This document shows, one piece after another, positions 1 through 7,440 of a stretch of 34,674 bases of DNA. A model generated the notes under the pieces. It saw nothing but the letters and a program-made list of their open reading frames with translations, had not been told where the DNA came from and searched no databases. Position numbers and translations under genes: made by a program. Origin of the DNA: JBBAFM01 sp041655415 (GTDB lineage: Bacteria; Bacillota; Clostridia; Peptostreptococcales; JAAYPU01); the NCBI GenBank assembly GCA_964429195.1, contig CAYSBC010000017.1:1-34674 (forward strand), in the 5' to 3' direction. How positions within the stretch are numbered: position 1 is the stretch's first letter; the number at the start of each line of letters is the position of its first letter.

Positions 1-23
1 GATATAACGTAAATTTTATACAT
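1..23 (-). CDS. ppsR: Start of probable pyruvate,phosphate dikinase regulatory protein (partial)
   Basis: Only the first codons are inside the window; they read MYKIYVI and run off the left edge. An AGGAGG ribosome-binding site overlaps the stop codon of the upstream ccpN gene and lies six bases before the ATG. The reading rests on context. In Bacillus the ccpN gene is followed by yqfL, a member of the bifunctional kinase/phosphorylase family that acts on PEP synthase or pyruvate,phosphate dikinase, and proteins of that family begin with a similar hydrophobic strand. Seven residues cannot prove the family, so the identity is inferred while the start site itself is well supported. Confidence 0.5.
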
Positions 24-32
24 GATGACCTC

Positions 33-680
33 CTATATCTTCATATTAACAAGGTCCAATAATAATCTTGCTATATTTGTTTTAGAAAATTTGCCAGTAA
101 CCTTATAGTACTTTCTTCCCTTTTCAAAGACTTCTGTAACCACAGGAAGACTATCTACTTCATGATCAATTATTTTTGAGACAGCATCAAGAACCGTATC
201 ATCATCCGTTACAGTGATAATATTAGGCATACGCGTCATAATCATTGCAACAGGAGCTTTGTTCATATCTGCTCCACCACCATAAATATTCTTGAGTAAA
301 TCTTTTCTGGAGACTATTCCGGCTAGATAACCATTGGATAAAACATACAAGGTTCCTGTGTCTTCCAGGAAAAGTGTAACTAAAGCATCGTATAATGTTG
401 CTTGTTCATCTATCACAGTGGGTATAGACTTGAAATCAGCAATTTTTATACTGCCTATTTTATTTGAAATCATTTCAGATTCAGAATTACCTAAGTAAAA
501 ATACCCTACCTTAGGGCGAGCATCAAGTATGCCAATCATAGACAAAACAGAAAGGTCTGTTCTCAATGTAGAACGAGTAATGTTGATTTTTTCAGCTATC
601 TTATCACTTGTTATAGGTTGTTCGTTCTTAACTATCTCAATTATTTTTTTTTGTCGATTGGTAAGATTTATGATAATCAC
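33..680 (-). CDS. ccpN: CcpN-type HTH/CBS transcriptional repressor of gluconeogenesis
   Basis: The protein is about 212-215 residues, the usual CcpN length. An N-terminal winged-helix domain (NLTNRQKKIIEIV onward, through a recognition region with ITRSTLRTDLSVL) is followed by GYFYLG and two CBS motifs that probably bind nucleotides. In Bacillus, CcpN represses gapB and pckA during glycolytic growth. The open frame extends further upstream without similarity to the family, so the real start lies near the AAGGAG at about 682-687. The GTG at 680 is only one base from that site, and the better-spaced in-frame codons are ATT, ATC and ATA. I give the GTG as the boundary, but the true start may be non-canonical. 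The gene follows lysA, has its own promoter, and probably shares a transcript with the partial ppsR gene. Confidence 0.88.
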   Translation of the reverse strand: MIIINLTNRQKKIIEIVKNEQPITSDKIAEKINITRSTLRTDLSVLSMIGILDARPKVGYFYLGNSESEMISNKIGSIKIADFKSIPTVIDEQATLYDALVTLFLEDTGTLYVLSNGYLAGIVSRKDLLKNIYGGGADMNKAPVAMIMTRMPNIITVTDDDTVLDAVSKIIDHEVDSLPVVTEVFEKGRKYYKVTGKFSKTNIARLLLDLVNMKI

Positions 681-740
681 TCTCCTTAATATTTTGCATG
701 TATATTTCAATGTGATGCAGTATATATACATGTATGTTAC

Positions 741-769
741 ATTATATCTTAATGATGCTACAAGGACAA
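741..769 (-). promoter_or_regulatory. Sigma-A-type promoter for ccpN
   Basis: On the minus strand, TTGTCC (764-769) and a perfect TATAAT (741-746) are 17 bases apart, about 60 bases upstream of the ccpN start. The palindrome ATACATGTAT (726-735) lies just downstream, near the expected transcription start, and could be an operator. It is not a clear match to the CcpN consensus I remember. Confidence 0.6.
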
Positions 770-812
770 CCAAAAATTATTTTTTGCACCAAATACTATT
801 TTGAGAGCTTGA

Positions 813-2069
813 TTATTCAATTTCAAAGTTTCGAACTAGATCTTCCAAGGTGTCTCTTCTTCGAATTAACTGCGTTTTTCCATCCAATCTAATGAGGATT
901 TCTGCAGGTCTTAATCGGTTATTATAGTTAGATGACATGGAATAGCCATAGGCACCGGCGTCCATAACACCAACAATATCACCTTCTTTGATGATTGGCA
1001 ATTCTCTGTTCTTGACCATAATATCTCCCGATTCACAGATGTTACCCACAATGCTGGCTATTTCTGTAGGACTTTCCTTCAGAAGGCTACCACCTCGATA
1101 AATCTCCACATCGTGGTGGGAATCATACATAGCAGGCCTGATGAGCACATTAAAACCTAAATCTGTTCCAACAAATACCCTATCACCATTCCACTTTTTA
1201 GAATAGACATTCCCAAGTAGAATAGAACTTTCAGCAGAAATATAGCGGCCCGGCTCTGATCGATATAATAAATCCTTGCCATACTTCTTGGAGAAATCCT
1301 TGAAGATTGCTCCTAATTCCTTTCCAAACTCTTCAAGCTCAAGCCTCTTCTGGAAATCGTCTTGCTTGGAATAGGAAATCCCAAATCCACCACCAAAATC
1401 AATAAATTCTAAGTCATCAAACATTTCAGCAACTTGTAATAAAGATATGACACCTGCAATATATTGGTTCCCATCCATAAATAATGAACCGATATGTTGG
1501 TTTAATCCGCTTAGAATCAAATGATGACTCTTCAAGATAGTTTTGATTTCATCTATTTTATCACTATTAATGCCAAATTTGGTTTCCTTGCCCCCGGTTA
1601 TTACCTTCTCATGATGTCCTGCTCCTACTCCTGTATTCAATCGAACGCATACCTTTCCCCCGGGATTGAGTTGTCCAAAGAGGTCCAATTGGGATAGAGA
1701 GTCTACGCTCACCATAATATTTTTATCAATGGCATATTTCATTTCTTCTCTCGAAACATTATTGCTTATATAAAAAATTTCATCCGCAGTAAATCCTGCC
1801 TTTCCCAAGACATATATTTCACCGGGTGACATGGCATCCGCGTGTAATCCTTCTTCCCGGGCAATTTTCAATAAAGTAAGGTTGGAATTGGCCTTAATAG
1901 AATAGGTCACCTTAAAGTTCTCGTAATCAACTAAATGCGCCATTTCCCTGCATCTCTGTCTGAAGATCTCTTCACTGTAAACATAGAGAGGAGAACCATA
2001 TTCTGCTAATAAATCTTCCGGATTATTTCCTTTAAAAAAATTCGTTTCTTCACTAAAGTATCTTTTCAT
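813..2069 (-). CDS. lysA: Diaminopimelate decarboxylase
   Basis: LysA makes L-lysine from meso-diaminopimelate, the last step of lysine synthesis, using pyridoxal phosphate. The 418-residue protein is a fold-type III decarboxylase. YSIKAN (about 56-61) carries the PLP-binding lysine, a glycine-rich FGGGFGI loop binds the phosphate, and CESGD holds the cysteine and acidic residues at the dimer active site. A DAGAYGYSMSSNYN segment near the C-terminus is also typical. An upstream ATG in frame exists at 2099, but the ATG at 2069 has an AGGAG site seven bases away and gives the normal N-terminus. The gene follows glyS, separated by a hairpin. No lysine riboswitch or T-box is visible in the short upstream gap. 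Confidence 0.95.
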   Translation of the reverse strand: MKRYFSEETNFFKGNNPEDLLAEYGSPLYVYSEEIFRQRCREMAHLVDYENFKVTYSIKANSNLTLLKIAREEGLHADAMSPGEIYVLGKAGFTADEIFYISNNVSREEMKYAIDKNIMVSVDSLSQLDLFGQLNPGGKVCVRLNTGVGAGHHEKVITGGKETKFGINSDKIDEIKTILKSHHLILSGLNQHIGSLFMDGNQYIAGVISLLQVAEMFDDLEFIDFGGGFGISYSKQDDFQKRLELEEFGKELGAIFKDFSKKYGKDLLYRSEPGRYISAESSILLGNVYSKKWNGDRVFVGTDLGFNVLIRPAMYDSHHDVEIYRGGSLLKESPTEIASIVGNICESGDIMVKNRELPIIKEGDIVGVMDAGAYGYSMSSNYNNRLRPAEILIRLDGKTQLIRRRDTLEDLVRNFEIE

Positions 2070-2118
2070 GTTTTTTCTCCTAAGTAAGATATGGACCATA
2101 CAAATAAATATAAATTAA

Positions 2119-2150
2119 ACTCTAGCACTTAAGACTATAAATGCTAGAGT
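2119..2150 (-). terminator. Hairpin between glyS and lysA, probable weak terminator
   Basis: ACTCTAGCA (2119-2127) pairs with TGCTAGAGT (2142-2150) in a perfect 9-bp stem with a 14-base loop. In the direction of glyS transcription it is followed by an interrupted T-rich stretch, so it may end or attenuate the glyS transcript before lysA. The tract is poor, and partial read-through is likely. Confidence 0.55.
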
Positions 2151-2177
2151 ATAAAAGATTACCTGATTCAATTAGAA

Positions 2178-3566
2178 TTAAAAAAAGATTTTTTCTTCTA
2201 AGTATCCCTTAATTTCAGAAATCGGAATCCTTTCCTGAGTCATTGTATCTCTATCTCGAATCGTTACAGAATGATCTTCTAAGGAATCGAAATCAAATGT
2301 AATGCAATAAGGGGTTCCTATTTCATCCTGTCTTCTATATCTCTTTCCAATACTTCCGGTTACATCGTAATCCACCATAAAGTATTTGGATAGCATTTGA
2401 TAAACCTTGTTAGCTTCCTCATCCAGTTTTTTTGCCAGAGGCAGTACAGCAGCTTTAAAAGGTGCTAATGCAGGATGAAATTTCAAGACAACACGCTCAC
2501 TGCCATCTTCTAAAGTTTCTTCTTCATAAGCATCTACTAAGAAAGCCAATGTAACACGGTCAGCTCCTAAAGATGGTTCTATACAATAAGGAATATATTT
2601 TTCGTTTGTTACAGGATCTTGATACATTAAATCAACACCTGAATGTTCCATATGCTGTTTTAAATCAAAATCAGTCCTGTCAGCTATCCCCCATAATTCG
2701 CCCCAACCAAATGGAAAGCGATATTCAATATCTGTTGTGGCCTTACTATAATGGGATAACTCTTCAGCTTCATGATCACGCATCTTAATATTTTCAGGGT
2801 TCATATTTAATTCTTTAAGCCACTGAACACAGAAATCTTTCCAATAGTTGAACCATTCTAAGTCTTCACCGGCTTTACAGAAAAATTCTAATTCCATTTG
2901 TTCAAATTCTCTTGTTCTGAAGGTAAAATTGCCCGGAGTTATCTCATTTCTAAAGGATTTTCCTACTTGACCTATTCCAAAAGGTATTCTTTTTCTTGTG
3001 GTTCTTGCCACATTTTTAAAGTTAACAAAGATACCTTGTGCTGTTTCAGGTCTTAAGAAAATCTCTGCTTTTGAATCCTCTGTTACACCTTGGAATGTCT
3101 TAAACATGAGATTAAATTGTCTTATGGATGTAAAATCATGGGCATCACAATGAGGACACTTGATGTTCTCTTCTCCTATATAATTTTCCAATTTCTCATT
3201 AGACCATCCATCAACTGAAAGCTCCTGACCATTGTTTTTCGTATAATCTTCAATCAGCTGGTCTGCTCGATAACGTGTTTTACACTTTTTACAGTCAATT
3301 AAAGGATCATTAAATCCTCCCACATGACCTGAGGCAACCCAGGTTTTAGGATTCATTAGAATGGCTGCATCTAAGCCTACATTATATGGAGACTCTTGAA
3401 TGAACTTTTTCCACCAAGCTCTTTTAATGTTGTTTTTTAATTCAACGCCTAAGGGTCCGTAATCCCAGGTATTTGCAAGACCTCCATAAATCTCAGAGCC
3501 TGAAAATACGAAGCCTCTTGATTTTGCCATTGACGTTATTTTTTCCATTGTTAGTTCTTTACTCAT
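2178..3566 (-). CDS. glyS: Glycine-tRNA ligase, homodimeric type
   Basis: The enzyme charges tRNA-Gly with glycine in the cytoplasm. At 462 residues it is the single-chain class II (alpha-2) form, not the two-subunit GlyQ/GlyS enzyme of Bacillus. Class II motifs are visible: FRPE-type 'LRPETAQGIFVNF' (motif 2 region), 'GKSFRNEITP', and 'EPSLGADR' (motif 3). Two Cys pairs, in DCKKCK and KCPHCD, form a zinc-binding insertion. The ATG at 3566 has a GGGAG site seven bases away; an upstream in-frame ATG at 3590 lies before that site and is unlikely. The position between recO and ccpN matches where Bacillus keeps its glyQS pair. No T-box leader fits in the 73-base gap upstream. Confidence 0.95.
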   Translation of the reverse strand: MSKELTMEKITSMAKSRGFVFSGSEIYGGLANTWDYGPLGVELKNNIKRAWWKKFIQESPYNVGLDAAILMNPKTWVASGHVGGFNDPLIDCKKCKTRYRADQLIEDYTKNNGQELSVDGWSNEKLENYIGEENIKCPHCDAHDFTSIRQFNLMFKTFQGVTEDSKAEIFLRPETAQGIFVNFKNVARTTRKRIPFGIGQVGKSFRNEITPGNFTFRTREFEQMELEFFCKAGEDLEWFNYWKDFCVQWLKELNMNPENIKMRDHEAEELSHYSKATTDIEYRFPFGWGELWGIADRTDFDLKQHMEHSGVDLMYQDPVTNEKYIPYCIEPSLGADRVTLAFLVDAYEEETLEDGSERVVLKFHPALAPFKAAVLPLAKKLDEEANKVYQMLSKYFMVDYDVTGSIGKRYRRQDEIGTPYCITFDFDSLEDHSVTIRDRDTMTQERIPISEIKGYLEEKIFF

Positions 3567-3639
3567 GTTTACTCTCCCTTTAGCATTCATAGAAAATCTT
3601 CACACCTACAAGCGGCTAGTTTTAGTCTATGTCTTATTG

Positions 3640-4230
3640 TTATTCCTGCGAATCATCTTGCTTTGAATCGATGATATTTGTTATCTTTTCTTTGACATCT
3701 TCTGCTTTCTCTATGACATCATCCATCAAATCGTCTGTTTTTTCCTTGACTTCTTCACCAATGTCATGTTTTTTCATCTTAATATCTGTAATAATGCTAT
3801 CTGCCTTTGATTTAATATGATCTACTTTTTCATTGGCTATGTCACTGAAAACAATGACTTCTCCGTCATCTTTAATGATTTCAATTCTGACTTTTGTAAG
3901 CAAAGCTGCAAAAGTACCGCCAATCGATAAGGCTGGAGAAAGCACAATTCCAATTATACCTGCATTGACAGGAATATTCAACAACACCTCATTATCCTTT
4001 TTAAAAACAATTTTTGATACATTCCCTTTTTTAACAAAGGCTTTGAGCTTATCCATAAGGTCATTGGCAAAATTAAGATTAATGGATTTTTTCGTATCAA
4101 TTTGTTCCTCAATATATATTATTGCATCAACTACATCTCCTTGTGCTATTTCCAATGCTTCTTTTGCTTCCTTATAAGTAACGCCGGTTCTGTCTTTAAT
4201 CGTTTCAATCTTATCTAATGAAATATCCAT
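3640..4230 (-). CDS. UBA/TS-N-like plus DUF4342 protein
   Basis: This is a 196-residue protein of unknown function. Residues 1-42 resemble the UBA/TS-N fold of EF-Ts (TGVTYKEAKEALEIAQGDVVDAI). Residues about 50-130 fit the DUF4342 domain, with a hydrophobic, glycine-containing stretch at about 88-110 that could touch or enter the membrane. Residues about 130-190 are a charged Lys/Glu/Asp-rich helix, probably a coiled coil similar to YtxH or apolipoprotein-like tails. It starts 13 bases after recO ends, so it is in the era-recO operon. I recognise the domain combination but know no established role. Confidence 0.75.
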   Translation of the reverse strand: MDISLDKIETIKDRTGVTYKEAKEALEIAQGDVVDAIIYIEEQIDTKKSINLNFANDLMDKLKAFVKKGNVSKIVFKKDNEVLLNIPVNAGIIGIVLSPALSIGGTFAALLTKVRIEIIKDDGEVIVFSDIANEKVDHIKSKADSIITDIKMKKHDIGEEVKEKTDDLMDDVIEKAEDVKEKITNIIDSKQDDSQE

Positions 4231-4243
4231 TTTTTATCTCCTC

Positions 4244-4987
4244 TCATTTTTTTATAATAGTTTTTAAAAACATTTTGCTCTTCATATTATTAGTACCCAT
4301 ATAATTCTCTAAATATATATTCATAAAGTAATTTAATTTTTCTAAAATTTTTTGATCCAATGTTAAGTTTTCCAGTGCCCTTAGAGAATTATTTTCCAGA
4401 TATTTTATAACCTTTATTATATTATTATCTAATTTTAAAATCAACTCATCTTTTTCCTTGCAATCTTCACAAATCAAACCACCGTTTGCCATACTAAACT
4501 CATTTGTGTGCGGGTTACCACACCTGACACATTCATTTAGGCTTGGCATAATTCCAGTAGAAGCTAAAAGTTTTATTTCAAAAGCTCTCACCAATAAAAT
4601 ATGTTCCTTTTTTCTTTTTTCTATAACTTCTAAGAAGTCCAGCAACAGGTCAAATAGATGACTCTCCGGTTTACCCTCGATGAGATTGGCATCTGTTAAT
4701 TCAAACACATAGGAAGTGCATGCGTATTTCTCAATATCTTCTCCTATCCTGTAATAACTTTTTAGGATATCTCCCTGATTAAAATAGTAATAACCCTTCA
4801 CTTTATACAGAACATACTTTCCATAATTAAAGGATTGCATGGCCATATTGGATTTATTTTTTGTAGGGTATTGGTTGTTTGTTGCTACACTGATTTTCCC
4901 CAGATTTTTCGAAAAGAGGATTAGCATTTTTCTGTCATCAGGCATTTTTACTTGTTTAATGATGATACCATCCGTATGAATATACAT
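4244..4987 (-). CDS. recO: DNA repair protein RecO
   Basis: RecO anneals complementary strands and, with RecF and RecR, helps load RecA onto SSB-coated single-stranded DNA. The 247-residue length is normal. The N-terminal OB fold starts YIHTDGIIIKQ, and a zinc module is formed by C153, C156, C173 and C176 (CVRCG ... CEDC). Its ATG begins two bases after the stop codon of era, so translation is probably coupled; there is no strong ribosome-binding site of its own. The era-recO order is conserved in Firmicutes. Confidence 0.93.
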   Translation of the reverse strand: MYIHTDGIIIKQVKMPDDRKMLILFSKNLGKISVATNNQYPTKNKSNMAMQSFNYGKYVLYKVKGYYYFNQGDILKSYYRIGEDIEKYACTSYVFELTDANLIEGKPESHLFDLLLDFLEVIEKRKKEHILLVRAFEIKLLASTGIMPSLNECVRCGNPHTNEFSMANGGLICEDCKEKDELILKLDNNIIKVIKYLENNSLRALENLTLDQKILEKLNYFMNIYLENYMGTNNMKSKMFLKTIIKK

Positions 4988-4989
4988 TT

Positions 4990-5889
4990 TTAAATATCCG
5001 TATTTCCCAATTTATATCCCAGGTCTTTTAAATTGAGCTCATTTTCTCGCCAATTGGGTTTTACTTTAATCCATAATTCTAAAAATACCTTGATACCTAG
5101 TAAGGATTCAATCTCCATCCTTGCACTTTTGCCTATACCTTTGAGTTTTCTTCCCTCTTTACCAATAATAATACCCTTATGGGATTTTTTTTCACAATAG
5201 ATTTCTGCTTGAATAGACAACAGTTCTTTATCCTCCTTGATAGAGAGGATCCCTACAGCAATTCCATGGGGAACTTCATCTTCCAAATACATTAAGGTCT
5301 TTTCACGAATAATTTCGCTTATTAAAAACCTTTCCTGTTGATCCGTAATCATGTCTGCGGGAAAAAGCATAGGGCCTTCAGGAATATATTCTTGAATTCC
5401 CTTCAAAATAGCATCTATATTTTTGCCGCTCGTTGCTTCTGCGCCATAGATTTTATCAAAAAGCCCTAGTTTTTCATAATTATAATAAATGGTTGCATAT
5501 TGATCTGGATGAATCAAATCTATTTTATTGATAATCAGAATTTTAGGCGTCTTAACTTTTTGCAAGGCTTCTAGGATATAAGAATCACCAGGACCAAAAT
5601 CCGCCCTGTTATCAACTATTAAAAGGATAACATCCACCTCATCCAGTGTTCGAAGGGCCATCTCAGTCATGTAGGTACCCAGTTTATTTTTAGGTTTATG
5701 AATGCCTGGAGTATCTATAAAGATGACTTGTTCTTCTTCATTCGTATAGACTCCTCGGATCGTATTGCGCGTTGTCTGGGGTTTATTGGATGTGATAGCT
5801 ATTTTCTCACCTAATACGCTGTTCAAAAAAGTAGATTTTCCTACATTGGGTCTTCCAATGATACCTACAAAACCTGATTTATATGTCAT
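4990..5889 (-). CDS. era: GTPase Era
   Basis: Era is a GTPase that binds the 3' end of 16S rRNA and assists 30S subunit assembly. The 299-residue protein has the G1 loop GRPNVGKS (12-19), the G3 DTPG, the G4 NKID near residue 121, and a C-terminal KH domain with the GKEGRKLKGIG loop. The ATG has a GAGGGG site upstream. It follows cdd by 54 bases and leads directly into recO. Confidence 0.96.
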   Translation of the reverse strand: MTYKSGFVGIIGRPNVGKSTFLNSVLGEKIAITSNKPQTTRNTIRGVYTNEEEQVIFIDTPGIHKPKNKLGTYMTEMALRTLDEVDVILLIVDNRADFGPGDSYILEALQKVKTPKILIINKIDLIHPDQYATIYYNYEKLGLFDKIYGAEATSGKNIDAILKGIQEYIPEGPMLFPADMITDQQERFLISEIIREKTLMYLEDEVPHGIAVGILSIKEDKELLSIQAEIYCEKKSHKGIIIGKEGRKLKGIGKSARMEIESLLGIKVFLELWIKVKPNWRENELNLKDLGYKLGNTDI

Positions 5890-5943
5890 GTCTTCCCCTC
5901 AATTCTTTTGTGATAAGGACATTTTCCCTTTGTTTTAATTCCA

Positions 5944-6327
5944 TTATAATCTAAAACCCTTTGGTAATAACTTCGAAATCGTTGTCTCCGTCAATAAACC
6001 GTCTCTTTCTTTTAAAATAATACGAATATCATCGCCGAACTCATACATGAATTGCCTGCATATGCCGCAAGGATAAGCCGGAATATCCTCATGGTCACAA
6101 CATACGGCTATAGCATCAATTTCCTTAAAGCCTTCGGAAATAGCTTTGACAAAAGCAGTTCTTTCAGCACATATGGCCGCACCATAAGATGCATTCTCAA
6201 TATTGCAGCCCGTAAAAACTTCTCCAGACTTAGTCAGCAATGCTGCCCCAACTTTAAAATTTGAATAGGGTGAATAAGAGTTCTGCATCGCTTCCAATGC
6301 CTTTTCATATAATTCTTCCTTTGTCAT
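5944..6327 (-). CDS. cdd: Cytidine deaminase
   Basis: The enzyme deaminates cytidine and deoxycytidine to uridine and deoxyuridine in pyrimidine salvage. At 127 residues it is the small tetrameric type with three zinc-binding cysteines: C53 in the CAE motif (E55 is the proton shuttle) and C87 and C90 in PCGIC. The N-terminal NSYSPYSNFKVGAA is the conserved substrate-binding segment. It sits just before era, as in many Firmicutes. Confidence 0.95.
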   Translation of the reverse strand: MTKEELYEKALEAMQNSYSPYSNFKVGAALLTKSGEVFTGCNIENASYGAAICAERTAFVKAISEGFKEIDAIAVCCDHEDIPAYPCGICRQFMYEFGDDIRIILKERDGLLTETTISKLLPKGFRL

Positions 6328-6346
6328 AGGACTCCACTCCCTTCTT

Positions 6347-6361
6347 AGGTGACAGGCACCT
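6347..6361. repeat. Short inverted-repeat intergenic motif (AGGTGCCTGTCACCT)
   Basis: The arms AGGTG and CACCT flank CCTGT, starting one base after the DUF502 stop codon begins and ending ahead of the cdd ribosome-binding site. From memory, this GGTGCCTGTCACC type of sequence recurs between genes in several bacterial genomes. I see only one copy here, so calling it a dispersed repeat is recall, not something shown by this window. Confidence 0.4.
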
Positions 6362-6964
6362 TTATTTCTTCATTTTATTATTTTCTGACAATATCCCACC
6401 ACTAACAACCATCTTTACAGCTACATCTACGGACATGTCCAAATACTCCAAATCACTGTCAGGTACAATAACAAGCATACCTGAAGTGGGATTAGGCGTT
6501 GTAGGAATAAAGACACAGGTTGCTTTCTGTCCTATTATGGCTTCCATTTCTGCCGGAGCGTCCGCGGTAACAAAGCCTAAGCATCGAATACCCTTCGTTG
6601 GATATTGTATGGAAACTGCACTTTTAAAGGCTCTTTGTTCCTTCTTAAATACAATACTATCCTGTATCTGTTTGATGGATGAATAAATAATGTTGACTAT
6701 AGGAACCTTACTGATGGCTTTTTCAACGCTTTTTATAATCTTCTTTCCAAAATAATTGGTAGCTAAGAGGCCAATGATGAAAACTATAACAAGTGTCATG
6801 ACAATGCCTAAGCCGATATAGCTTTTACCGGTAACGGCTCTGACAGGCGTAGCAAAGAACGAATCAATCTTAAATATAACCCACCAAATAATAGATATTG
6901 TTACAGTAATGGGAATTAAAACAAGTATCCCTGTAATGAGTATCCTTCTGACTTTCTTCAACAA
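6362..6964 (-). CDS. DUF502 family membrane protein
   Basis: This 200-residue inner-membrane protein has two transmembrane segments, at about 9-29 and 50-70, followed by a soluble domain with the family signature (FVTADAP, VCVFIPTTPNPTSG-like, MLVIVPDSD). The molecular function of DUF502 is not established. The start is TTG, and its ribosome-binding site lies inside the last codons of ybeY, so translation is probably coupled. It occupies the place between ybeY and cdd where many Firmicutes carry dgkA. Confidence 0.85.
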   Translation of the reverse strand: MLKKVRRILITGILVLIPITVTISIIWWVIFKIDSFFATPVRAVTGKSYIGLGIVMTLVIVFIIGLLATNYFGKKIIKSVEKAISKVPIVNIIYSSIKQIQDSIVFKKEQRAFKSAVSIQYPTKGIRCLGFVTADAPAEMEAIIGQKATCVFIPTTPNPTSGMLVIVPDSDLEYLDMSVDVAVKMVVSGGILSENNKMKK

Positions 6965-6968
6965 AACA

Positions 6969-7424
6969 CTACCTTTCTATACTAAGGTGTCTTAATATAT
7001 TTTCTTCTTTACTTCTCATAAGCATTTTTTCTTCTTCGTCGATATGATCATAACCCATCAAATGCAAGATACTATGTATGGTTAAATAGAGAAGCTCCCT
7101 TTCAAAGGAATGACCATATTCACCGGACTGCTCCCTTACCTTATCTAAAGAAATAACAATATCCCCCAGGCAGAGAAAAGACCTTTCATTCTTAATTTCA
7201 TCGAGAGAGGTGTATTGCGGAAAGGACAGTACATCTGTAACAGCATCCCGTCCTCTGTATTTGCTGTTCAACTCTCTTATTTCATCATTGGTCACTAAAG
7301 AAATGCTGATTTCAATTTCTTCAGCATGAACTCCTTCACTTTCTAAGGAATAGCTTATCGTCTCCTCTATGGACGCCATCAATTTTTCATCTAATAAATC
7401 CATGGTATTATAAATTATATCCAT
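6969..7424 (-). CDS. ybeY: Endoribonuclease YbeY, rRNA maturation factor
   Basis: YbeY is a zinc-dependent RNase needed for 16S rRNA 3'-end maturation and ribosome quality control. The zinc motif H-x3-H-x5-H is complete at H117, H121 and H127 (HSILHLMGYDH). The region GRDAVTDVLSFP is also diagnostic. At 151 residues its length is normal. It follows phoH by 16 bases; in many relatives a 7TM-HD gene (pgpH/yqfF) lies between them. Confidence 0.95.
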   Translation of the reverse strand: MDIIYNTMDLLDEKLMASIEETISYSLESEGVHAEEIEISISLVTNDEIRELNSKYRGRDAVTDVLSFPQYTSLDEIKNERSFLCLGDIVISLDKVREQSGEYGHSFERELLYLTIHSILHLMGYDHIDEEEKMLMRSKEENILRHLSIER

Positions 7425-7440
7425 ATTCTCTCCTGCTTCT

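Noticed and set aside
634..660. A9 run near the start of ccpN as a frameshift or slippage site joining an upstream ATG frame
   Set aside because: The family-conserved NLTNRQ is already in the main frame before the A-run, so no frame change is needed.
529..804. Plus-strand ORF of 91 codons overlapping ccpN
   Set aside because: It lies antisense to the conserved CcpN N-terminus and its promoter, has no ribosome-binding site, and resembles nothing; it is a shadow frame.
2070..2177. Possible lysine riboswitch ahead of lysA
   Set aside because: The region is about 100 bases, far shorter than the aptamer, and holds only a simple hairpin.
3567..3639. Possible T-box leader ahead of glyS
   Set aside because: The gap is only 73 bases and shows no specifier loop, T-box sequence or terminator.
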